Source: CAYSUS01 sp964434165 (GTDB lineage: Bacteria; Planctomycetota; Planctomycetia; Pirellulales; Thermoguttaceae). From it: a DNA stretch of 15,762 bases. Of this stretch, positions 1 through 5,859 are shown piece after piece (position 1 is the first letter of the stretch; every line of letters starts with the position of its first letter). A program made the position numbers and the translations under genes. The notes beneath the pieces are model-generated. The model made no database searches. It worked only from the letters and a program-made list of their open reading frames with translations, and was not told the DNA's origin. The stretch is taken from positions 1 through 15,762 of the forward strand of contig CAYSUS010000138.1 of NCBI GenBank assembly GCA_964434165.1, in the 5' to 3' direction.

Positions 1-298
1 CCGGGCGGGCGGGTGGGGGGCGATTTGAGGGACGGGGGACATGGCAGGCAATCCGAATTGCCGGGAAGCCGCGCGAGTCTGGGCCATTTCAGGCGGGCGC
101 TGCAACCATCGGCGCAAGGCGCAACCCGCCAGAGGTAAGTTCGACGCCGCGCCTCTACGGCTTGAGAGAAGATTGCCGGTTGAAGCAAGTTGTAGGTCTG
201 GGCGGGTTGGGATGCTTCAACCGAGGCTTCTGGTGCGCTCGGAGACTCCGGGAGTGCGCGCCCGTTGTTTCAGACGACACTTCCGAACTCTGCGCAGG
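1..298. other. Gap without a convincing gene
   Basis: No convincing coding region is visible on either strand. The plus strand is open through much of this stretch, but the reading runs antisense through the conserved minus-strand gene at 299-559 and its predicted protein is arginine-rich low-complexity sequence, as expected of a shadow frame in high-GC DNA. The first 20 bases contain four G-runs separated by single bases (see findings). The rest shows no clear promoter or terminator. Confidence 0.5.
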
Positions 299-559
299 TC
301 ACTCCCCCATCAGCTCTTTCACCAGGTTCGCCAACATCGCAGGATTGTCGCTCTTCACGAGGTGGTCGATTCGAGACCTGGGCACCTCAAGCTTCTCGAG
401 GGCCCCGACGACTCGTTTCCAAATCCGCTCGCGGGCCTTGCCGTCTGCCAGGTAGAGGTCGGTCACGAGCTCGCCCAGCCGCTGGAGCATGATGGAGTCG
501 CGGTTCTGGTAGTAGTTGCGAATGATCCGTTCCTGGTGGGCGGAGCGTTTCTGGGGCAT
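299..559 (-). CDS. Small conserved hypothetical protein (86 aa)
   Basis: Function unknown. The 86-residue product is soluble and mostly helical and charged, with no signal peptide or membrane segment. It opens with a basic stretch (MPQKRSAHQERIIRNYY), has a central segment containing LVTDLYLADGKARERIW and ends NLVKELMGE. I recall similar short proteins starting 'M-P-x-K-x-S-A-H-Q' in many planctomycete genomes, but this is memory and not a search. The start at 559 was chosen because a purine-rich AGGGA lies about 7 bases upstream and because the protein-like sequence begins exactly there; the frame stays open further upstream, but that extension looks like noise. The gene is divergent from the membrane protein at 771. 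The basic N-terminus and helical character would fit nucleic-acid binding, but that is speculation. Confidence 0.72.
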   Translation of the reverse strand: MPQKRSAHQERIIRNYYQNRDSIMLQRLGELVTDLYLADGKARERIWKRVVGALEKLEVPRSRIDHLVKSDNPAMLANLVKELMGE

Positions 560-710
560 GGCGATTCCCTGTCGTATGCAAGTCATCCCGCAAAGCGATC
601 CTGCTCGGGGCCGGTCCCGATCTGCCAGCGTATTCATCGTAAGCCACCGCGCGCCAAGATGATCGGAATTCTGCGGTTGGAGGTTGCCTCCGGCCAACCC
701 CGCCCGAGCA

Positions 711-738
711 TTGACCCAAGCCGCCAATGGGCGACAAT
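711..738 (+). promoter_or_regulatory. Candidate sigma-70 promoter for the 771 gene
   Basis: A TTGACC hexamer (711-716, 5 of 6 consensus) is separated by 16 bases from GACAAT (733-738, 4 of 6). Transcription would start near 745, just ahead of the GGAGGA ribosome-binding site at 755-760. The position fits the gene start at 771, but this was found by eye and such hexamer pairs also occur by chance. Confidence 0.4.
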
Positions 739-770
739 CTAAAGGAAAGGAGCAGGAGGAGCCATAGGGT

Positions 771-1229
771 ATGTGGTGGCGACGCAAGACCAGCCCCGAT
801 GATACGGTGGAGTTCGATCCCTTCGCTCCCACGGCCACCACCCACCCCGTTGAACGGGATGATACCCCACTTCCGGATTGTGGGCCCTCGGTTTACCCGC
901 ACGTAGATGTGGACGGGGACTTGGAGGGGGAAGGGGACGAGGAGCAGGAGACCGGGGACCATCAGTTCACCGTGGGGGAGCTTCTCGGCCTGGTGGCCGT
1001 TGTTGCCGTGGTTCTGGGAGTTATGGGCTGTCTTCCGGGCGGGCATTCCATGGAGATCCTCGCCGGGGTCGCTGGCATCACCGTGCTGGCGAGCCTTGTC
1101 CTGCTTGCCCTTTTGCAGCCCTCGCGCCCGATCTTCCAGATCGCTTGGTGGACGCTGCTGGGGCTCTACGCCCTGGCCAGTCTGGCGGCGGTCGTACAGA
1201 ACAGCTTTGGCGATCAGGCGTTCCCTTGA
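771..1229 (+). CDS. Three-helix membrane protein with acidic N-terminal tail
   Basis: Function not recognised. The 152-residue product has a hydrophilic N-terminal tail (about residues 1-66) rich in Asp, Glu and Pro. Three predicted membrane helices follow, at about residues 69-87, 94-116 and 121-143. The acidic run around residues 46-62 (DVDGD...EGDEEQE) is the most distinctive part. A GGAGGA ribosome-binding site 10 bases before the ATG supports the start, and a plausible promoter lies directly upstream. The gene lies 64 bp upstream of the fmdD-fmdB operon on the same strand, so co-transcription is possible, though nothing in the protein links it to C1 metabolism. Small three-helix proteins of this kind are common uncharacterised products in planctomycetes. 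Confidence 0.7.
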   Translation: MWWRRKTSPDDTVEFDPFAPTATTHPVERDDTPLPDCGPSVYPHVDVDGDLEGEGDEEQETGDHQFTVGELLGLVAVVAVVLGVMGCLPGGHSMEILAGVAGITVLASLVLLALLQPSRPIFQIAWWTLLGLYALASLAAVVQNSFGDQAFP

Positions 1230-1293
1230 CCGCTCCCCGGTCCAGTCCCTCCCTTTCGTCGGCGGGCGGACTCGCCACGCCTACCGTGATGCC

Positions 1294-1638
1294 ATGCACG
1301 ACTGCTTCCTGCTCATCCCGGGCCGCACCGCCAAACAGGGCTGCGGGATCAGTGAGGGCAAGCTCACCGAAGGCTACCTCGCGGAGACGACCACTGTGCG
1401 CATGAATCCCGAGGATTTCGCGCGCATCGGCTGTCAGGACGGCGAAAGGGTACTGCTTGTCAGCCAGGCCGGGGAGGCGCAACTGAGGGTGGTCCAGGCT
1501 CGACCCGACGAGTTGCCGCCCGGCGTGCTGTTCCTCGCCTACGGCGACGCGTCGAGCCGGCTGATGGGCGGCGACACGCACGGGTCGGGCATGCCGACAA
1601 GCAAGGGAATCGAGGTCATCTTGAGGAAGCTTCCATGA
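1294..1638 (+). CDS. fmdD: Formylmethanofuran dehydrogenase subunit D-like protein
   Basis: The 114-residue product matches the molybdopterin-dinucleotide-binding fold of FmdD/FwdD. In archaeal formylmethanofuran dehydrogenases this subunit completes the bis-molybdopterin site together with subunit B. Visible signatures are the N-terminal LLIPGRTAKQGCGISEGKLT, the middle DGERVLLVSQAGEAQLRV and the C-terminal GGDTHGSGMPTSKGIEVIL, which resembles the DTHGTGMP segment of archaeal FwdD. Length is similar to stand-alone archaeal D subunits. The frame is open far upstream, but homology begins at the ATG at 1294, and no strong Shine-Dalgarno sequence precedes it. The stop overlaps the start of fmdB (ATGA, 1635-1638), which implies translational coupling and supports a shared complex. 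The physiological partner in planctomycetes would be the tetrahydromethanopterin/methylofuran C1 pathway. Confidence in the family is high; the in vivo direction of the reaction is inferred. Confidence 0.85.
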   Translation: MHDCFLLIPGRTAKQGCGISEGKLTEGYLAETTTVRMNPEDFARIGCQDGERVLLVSQAGEAQLRVVQARPDELPPGVLFLAYGDASSRLMGGDTHGSGMPTSKGIEVILRKLP

Positions 1639-2981
1639 GCACGACGGAGAAGCCCGCCGCGCCGGCAGCCGATGCGTCGCAGTCGCGAGTCGTCGAGGAC
1701 GCCGTCTGCACGTTCTGCGGCTGCGTGTGCGACGACATCCGCCTCAAGGTCCACGGCGAGCGCATCGTGGAGGCCAAAGGGGCCTGCGTGCTGGGCAAGG
1801 CCTGGTTTCTCCATCATTCGGCGGAGGACCGCCCGGCATGCCTGATCCGCGGCCAGCCGGCCCCGGTCGAACGGGGAATCGACATGGCCGCGCGGATCCT
1901 GGTAGAGGCCAAGTACCCGATCGTCTATGGGCTGAGCGATACGACCTGCGAAGCCCAGCGCAAGGCCGCGGCCATCGCCGATTGGATCGGCGGCACGCTC
2001 GACACCACCACGAGCGTCTGCCACGGCCCCTCCGGCATGGCCTTCCAAGGCGTGGGTGAGGTGACCTGCACTCTGGGCGAGGTCATGCACCGCGGCGACC
2101 TGATCGTCTACTGGGGCGGCAACCCGGCCGAAAGCCACCCCCGCCACTTCACCAAGTACTCGCTCATGCCCAAGGGCATCTGGACGCCCCGCGGGCGCAA
2201 GGACCGCTACTGCGTGGTCGTGGACGTCCGCAAGACCAAAAGCGCCCAGGCGGCCGACCTGTTCCTTCGCGTCAAGCCCCGTTGCGACTTCGAGGCTTTG
2301 TGGACGCTCCGCGCCCTGGTCAAGGGCGTCGATCTCGATCCGGTCGACGTAGAGGAGCAGACCGGCGTGGCGATGGCCACGTGGCAGGTCCTGGCCGACC
2401 GGATGAAGCGTGCACGATACGGCGTGTTGTTCTTCGGGATGGGCCTGACCATGACGCGGGGCAAGCACCTCAACAGCGAGGCCCTGCTGGCCCTGGTCCG
2501 GGATCTGAACCGGCACACGCGGTTCGTGGCCAAGCCGGTGCGCGGGCACGGCAATGTGACCGGGGCCGATAACGTGGTCACGTGGCGTACCGGCTATCCC
2601 TTCGGCGTCAACCTCTCCCGGGGCTACCCGCGGTTCAATCCCGGCGAATACACCACGGCCGACGTGCTCGCCCGGCATGAGGCCGACGCGGCTTTGATCA
2701 TCGCCTCGGACCCGATGGGCAACTTCAGCCAGCCTGCCCGGGAACATTTGGCTTCGATTCCCTACGTCGCCCTCGACCCCAAGGTGACGGCCACCACGCG
2801 CGCGGCGGCCGTGGCCTTCACGACGGCGGCGTACGGGATCAACACGCCGGGCACGGTCTACCGCATGGACGACGTGCCGATCCCGCTGCGCCCGGCTTTC
2901 GAGTCGCCCTTTCCGAGCGACTACGAGATCCTCTCGCGGATCGAGACCCGCGTGCGCGAGCTCGGCGTGAGCGTGCCGTAG
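1635..2981 (+). CDS. fmdB: Formylmethanofuran dehydrogenase subunit B-like protein
   Basis: This 448-residue protein is a molybdopterin oxidoreductase of the FmdB/FwdB type, the redox subunit that interconverts CO2 and formate in formylmethanofuran dehydrogenase. An N-terminal [4Fe-4S] motif is complete: Cys25, Cys28, Cys32 and Cys51, with an extra Cys30. Residues 127-133 (SVCHGPS) place Cys129-His130 where the archaeal enzyme carries its tungsten or molybdenum ligands. The segment RGHGNVTGADNV followed by TGYPFGVNLSRGYPRFNPGE (about residues 303-338) closely resembles archaeal FwdB. The SDPMGNF segment (358-364) is in the expected cofactor region. The start overlaps the fmdD stop by ATGA. 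No subunit A or C gene lies in the window, so the rest of the complex must be encoded elsewhere. Bacterial Fhc complexes of methylotrophs are reported to have an inactive B subunit, so the intact motifs here are notable. Confidence 0.9.
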   Translation: MSTTEKPAAPAADASQSRVVEDAVCTFCGCVCDDIRLKVHGERIVEAKGACVLGKAWFLHHSAEDRPACLIRGQPAPVERGIDMAARILVEAKYPIVYGLSDTTCEAQRKAAAIADWIGGTLDTTTSVCHGPSGMAFQGVGEVTCTLGEVMHRGDLIVYWGGNPAESHPRHFTKYSLMPKGIWTPRGRKDRYCVVVDVRKTKSAQAADLFLRVKPRCDFEALWTLRALVKGVDLDPVDVEEQTGVAMATWQVLADRMKRARYGVLFFGMGLTMTRGKHLNSEALLALVRDLNRHTRFVAKPVRGHGNVTGADNVVTWRTGYPFGVNLSRGYPRFNPGEYTTADVLARHEADAALIIASDPMGNFSQPAREHLASIPYVALDPKVTATTRAAAVAFTTAAYGINTPGTVYRMDDVPIPLRPAFESPFPSDYEILSRIETRVRELGVSVP

Positions 2982-3168
2982 GTGCATTAGCTCTTCGGTT
3001 CGGGTCCCGCGGCGGGGAGAATCCCCAGGGCGGTCGTGCTCGGCATCAGGGATGCCACCAGGCTGGTGCGGGGGGTCGCACCGTTCTGCCCGAATCGGTC
3101 CACGATAGCCGTTTTTGAAAGAACCTTAAGCGGGCGGCAACCGTCTTTGCCCTGGTGAGCCGGCACGA

Positions 3169-3203
3169 GTGGCCCACAGCCACCCTTTAGATGGGTGTCA
3201 CCC
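3169..3203. repeat. Overlapping inverted repeats, possible dispersed element
   Basis: GTGGC (3169-3173) can pair with GCCAC (3179-3183). CACCC (3181-3185) can pair with GGGTG (3193-3197) across a TTTAGAT loop. The same GGGTG forms an odd palindrome with CACCC at 3199-3203. Shared arms make the first two hairpins mutually exclusive. The composition and layout resemble short dispersed palindromic repeats in planctomycete intergenic regions, but only one copy is present here. Confidence 0.35.
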
Positions 3204-3438
3204 GATTCCTTGGCGGGGATTGGGGCGGATTGGCAGGAGCCTTCCGGCTCGAACCCCGAGATGGTGGGTTACGTAAGAACCGCGGCATCGGAATAATAGT
3301 CGGATTTTTGTAACGAAATACTGACTAAATCATCTCACGATGCGGGGCGTCCCCCGAACCGGTCTGATCGCGGGACCGTCACTTACCGGGCTCGCTGCCG
3401 GCTCCGTCGCCGGGTGCGGGCGAGCCGAGCAGGTTTCT

Positions 3439-3463
3439 TGAAGGGCACCCCTTCACTGAGGGG
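3439..3463 (+). promoter_or_regulatory. Two alternative hairpins over the sigma-gene ribosome-binding site
   Basis: TGAAGGG (3439-3445) pairs perfectly with CCCTTCA (3449-3455) around a CAC loop. The overlapping CCCCTT (3448-3453) also pairs with GAGGGG (3458-3463, one G-U pair) around a CACT loop. GAGGGG is the apparent Shine-Dalgarno sequence of the gene starting at 3472. The two structures use the same middle strand and cannot coexist, so one frees and the other hides the ribosome-binding site. The pairing is read directly from the sequence; the regulatory role is inferred. Confidence 0.4.
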
Positions 3464-3471
3464 AACGGATT

Positions 3472-4989
3472 ATGCGTGGCAACAGCGAGACAACTCCGAA
3501 GGCCGCTGCACTGCGGCGGAACCGGCATGGGCCGTCTCCCGGTCCCGGCTTGCGGACCGAGACCGAACGCGCCCGGCGCGCCATCGCGCACGGCGATGAC
3601 CGGCTCCTCACCCTGGAGGAGCTCAGCCGCCAGTTCAACGTCTCCACGAAGACGATCACGCGATGGCGTCGCCACGGTCTGATCGGACGAAGGTTCGTGC
3701 GCGACGGGCGCCAGCGGATCGGTTTTCTCAAGAGTTCCGTGGACGAGTTCCTCCGCGACAACCGGCAGCGGGTGGAGAAGGCGGCCCAGTTCAGCCAGCT
3801 TGCGCCGGAGGAGCGCGAGGGAATTCTCCGCCGCGCGCGCTCGCTTGCCGAGGAGGGCACGCCCCCCGCGGAGATCGTGCGGCGGCTGGCGTCGGACACG
3901 GGGCGCAGCCCCGAGACCGTGCGTTACGTCATCAAGCGCTACGTCGAGCTCCACCCCGAACTGGAAGTATTCGCCGAGGCCTCCAGCACGATGGGCGATC
4001 GCATGAAGCGGGAGATATTTCGACGCTATCGTCGGGGCGAGTCGGCCGACGCCCTCGCCCGGGCCTTCGCCCGGTCGCGCACCAGCATCTATCGGGCGAT
4101 TACGGAGATGCGGGTGAAGCGGGTGATGGAGCTGCCGCTGGACTTCATTCCCAGCGACGAGTTCCCGCGGGTGCGCACCGAGGCGCAGGAGCGCGAGATC
4201 TTGGCTCCCACGCCGCCCAGCGAGGTGCCGGCGCGCAAGATGCGCCGCCCCGCCGATCTCCCCCCGTATCTGGCCAGCCTGTACGAGACGCCGCTCCTGA
4301 CGCGGACCCAGGAGGTGCACCTGTTCCGCAAGCTGAACTACCTGAAGCACAAGGCGTCGCGGCTTCGCGAGCAGCTCGATCCGGCCCACGCCACCTCGGC
4401 GGAGCTCGAACGGATCGAGACGCTTCACGAGCAGTCGGTGGCGGTCAAGAACGAGATCATCCGCGCCAACCTGCGCCTGGTGGTGTCCATCGCCAAGCGG
4501 CGCCTGCGCGACACGGGGGCGTTCTTCGACCTGGTCAGCGACGGCAACATGTCGCTGATCCGCGCCGTGGAGAAGTTCGACTACAGCCGCGGCTTCAAGT
4601 TCAGCACCTACGCCACGTGGGCGATCATGAAGAACTTCGCCCGATCCATCCCAGGCGAGTTGCGGCACCAGGAGCGGTTCCGCACCAGTGCCGAGGAGGT
4701 CTTCCAGGGCAAGGCCGACGAGCGGGCCAACCCCTACGAGGCGCAGTCGGCCCAGGCCGCGCGCGAGGAGCAGATCGAGCGGATCATCGGCTGCCTGGAC
4801 AAGCGGGAGCAGGAGGTCATTACGCACCGGTTCGGGCTGGGACCCGACCAGCAGCCCCTCACCCTTCGCGAGGTGGGCGACCTGATGGGGGTGACCAAGG
4901 AGCGGGTTCGCCAGCTCGAGACCCGGGCGATTCACAAGCTCCGCGAGGCCGCCCGGTCCGAGAAGATCGAGGTCTTCGAGTTGAATTGA
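3472..4989 (+). CDS. Sigma-70-family RNA polymerase sigma factor with N-terminal HTH array
   Basis: The C-terminal half is a sigma-70-family factor. Region 1.2 lies at about residues 263-300 (PPYLASLYETPLLTRTQEVH). Region 2 is at about 323-396 (IIRANLRLVVSIAKRRL, then FDYSRGFKFSTYATW). Region 4 is at about 434-495, with LTLREVGDLMGVTKERVRQL as its helix-turn-helix. The 38 residues between regions 2 and 4 are too few for a normal region 3. The first 220 residues are unusual: a MerR/excisionase-like segment (about 45-95, LTLEELSRQFNVSTKTITRW) and two more HTH-like segments (about 112-157 and 172-213). In region 2.3-2.4 the usual second Trp is Ala384, and the residues aligned to E. coli RpoD Gln437 and Thr440 are Lys387 and Ala390, so -10 recognition probably differs from RpoD. 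A GAGGGG ribosome-binding site precedes the ATG. The promoter set it serves cannot be deduced from sequence. Confidence 0.9.
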   Translation: MRGNSETTPKAAALRRNRHGPSPGPGLRTETERARRAIAHGDDRLLTLEELSRQFNVSTKTITRWRRHGLIGRRFVRDGRQRIGFLKSSVDEFLRDNRQRVEKAAQFSQLAPEEREGILRRARSLAEEGTPPAEIVRRLASDTGRSPETVRYVIKRYVELHPELEVFAEASSTMGDRMKREIFRRYRRGESADALARAFARSRTSIYRAITEMRVKRVMELPLDFIPSDEFPRVRTEAQEREILAPTPPSEVPARKMRRPADLPPYLASLYETPLLTRTQEVHLFRKLNYLKHKASRLREQLDPAHATSAELERIETLHEQSVAVKNEIIRANLRLVVSIAKRRLRDTGAFFDLVSDGNMSLIRAVEKFDYSRGFKFSTYATWAIMKNFARSIPGELRHQERFRTSAEEVFQGKADERANPYEAQSAQAAREEQIERIIGCLDKREQEVITHRFGLGPDQQPLTLREVGDLMGVTKERVRQLETRAIHKLREAARSEKIEVFELN

Positions 4990-5007
4990 GCTCCGGCGGT
5001 GGCGCGC

Positions 5008-5092
5008 GGCGAGAGGCTCGCCCGCGCGGGGTGTTGCATCCGCCGCGGGAACACGCCCGATGAAGGTATGGCGGCCCGGACGGCGCGTCCGG
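5008..5092. terminator. Two GC-rich hairpins between the sigma factor and protease genes
   Basis: GGCGAG (5008-5013) pairs with CTCGCC (5017-5022) around AGG. CCGGACG (5076-5082) pairs perfectly with CGTCCGG (5086-5092) around GCG. A 10-bp palindrome CCCGCGCGGG (5021-5030) overlaps the first hairpin. No T-run follows either, so this is not a classic intrinsic terminator. It may attenuate read-through or stabilise mRNA ends. Confidence 0.3.
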
Positions 5093-5123
5093 TTCGCCAG
5101 CGACCCGCATTGGGAGCCCCCGT

Positions 5124-5828
5124 ATGCACCGACGAGCCGACTCGCTGGCCCTCCTGCTCGCCGCCGCGCTTCCCACGCTGCTGGTCTGGATCTACTTCGT
5201 GGCCGCGGCCGGACAGGCCTCAGCCGCGCAGCAGGCGGTGTACGCGGCGGGCAAAGCGCTCCAGTTCGCCTTTCCGATCGTCTGGGTGGGCCTGGTCGCC
5301 CGGGAGCGGCTTCGCCTCCTGGGGCAGGGCAGGGGGGGCGTGGGTGAAGGCATCGCATTCGGCGCGGTCGTGCTGGCCGGGATGCTGGCAGGATACTACG
5401 CCTGGATCGGGCCGTCCGGGATGCTGGACGAGATGGGGCACAAGTTCCGAGACAAGCTGGCCGGGTTTGGGGTAAATTCGCCCCAGGCATACCTGGCGGT
5501 CTTCGCGTTCTACGTCCTGGCCCACTCCCTGCTGGAGGAGTACTACTGGCGCTGGTTCGTGTTCGGCCGGCTCCGCCGCCTGGTGCCGCTGGGTGTGGCG
5601 ATCGGGCTGGGGAGTCTCGCGTTTACCCTGCACCACCTGGTTCCGCTGACCCTGTACCTGGGCTGGCGCTCGCCGTGGACCTGGCTGATGGCCGCGTCGG
5701 TCGCCGTGGGCGGGGCCTACTGGGCGTGGCTCTATCACCGCTCGGGAAGCCTGCTCGGCCCCTGGCTCGGACACTTGCTGATCGACGCCGGGATCTTCGG
5801 CATCGGCTACGACCTGGCGGGGATGTGA
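5124..5828 (+). CDS. CPBP-family intramembrane metalloprotease
   Basis: The 234-residue, mostly hydrophobic protein carries all three CPBP (CAAX protease and bacteriocin-processing, Abi) motifs. Motif 1 is Glu138-Glu139 with Arg143 (EEYYWR). Motif 2 is Phe167 with His171 (FTLHH). Motif 3 is His217 with Asp221 (HLLID). In characterised members these Glu and His residues bind the catalytic zinc within the membrane. Several membrane helices are predicted, at about residues 8-28, 46-62, 76-95, 121-137, 153-173, 184-203 and 209-229. The GGGAG ahead of the ATG supports the start. The gene follows the sigma factor by 134 bp on the same strand. A regulatory link, such as processing of an anti-sigma factor, is conceivable but nothing in the window shows one. 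Its actual substrate is unknown. Confidence 0.88.
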   Translation: MHRRADSLALLLAAALPTLLVWIYFVAAAGQASAAQQAVYAAGKALQFAFPIVWVGLVARERLRLLGQGRGGVGEGIAFGAVVLAGMLAGYYAWIGPSGMLDEMGHKFRDKLAGFGVNSPQAYLAVFAFYVLAHSLLEEYYWRWFVFGRLRRLVPLGVAIGLGSLAFTLHHLVPLTLYLGWRSPWTWLMAASVAVGGAYWAWLYHRSGSLLGPWLGHLLIDAGIFGIGYDLAGM

Positions 5829-5859
5829 CGAGGGGCGTGACCGACCTCTTCGCCCGGCT

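Larger units (their letters stand above)
2982..3471. other. Intergenic region before the sigma factor
   Basis: No gene is seen in this 490-bp gap. It holds several structural elements. A GGGG/CCCC hairpin with a 5-base loop (3014-3026) just after fmdB could help terminate transcription but lacks a T-run. Nested inverted repeats lie at 3169-3203. An AT-rich patch (about 3268-3335, containing AATAATAGT and ATTTTTGTAACGAAATA) stands out from its GC-rich surroundings and is the likeliest promoter zone for the sigma-factor gene, although no good -35/-10 pair could be matched. Two overlapping hairpins lie at 3439-3463 over the ribosome-binding site. I checked for a tRNA around 2991-3012 because of a TTCGGGTCC string, but no cloverleaf forms. 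Confidence 0.5.

Noticed and set aside
41..742. 233-codon plus-strand open frame at the left end
   Set aside because: It overlaps the conserved 86-residue minus-strand gene in antisense and lacks protein-like character or a convincing ribosome-binding site.
1539..2987. 482-codon open frame antisense to fmdB
   Set aside because: It mirrors the conserved fmdB frame. Its product is Arg/His/Gly-rich without recognisable motifs, the usual antisense shadow in high-GC DNA.
2981..3030. Possible tRNA-like T-loop (TTCGGGTCC)
   Set aside because: The invariant TTCRANY pattern is not met, and no acceptor, D or anticodon arm can be folded around it.
3379..5490. 703-codon open frame on the minus strand across the sigma factor and protease genes
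   Set aside because: It is antisense to two well-supported genes, has low-complexity Arg/Pro/Gly composition at its N-terminus and no ribosome-binding site.
5829..5859. Bidirectional terminator between the convergent protease and lipoprotein genes
   Set aside because: Only a weak GGGCG/CGCCC pairing with a long loop was found, with no T-run on either side.
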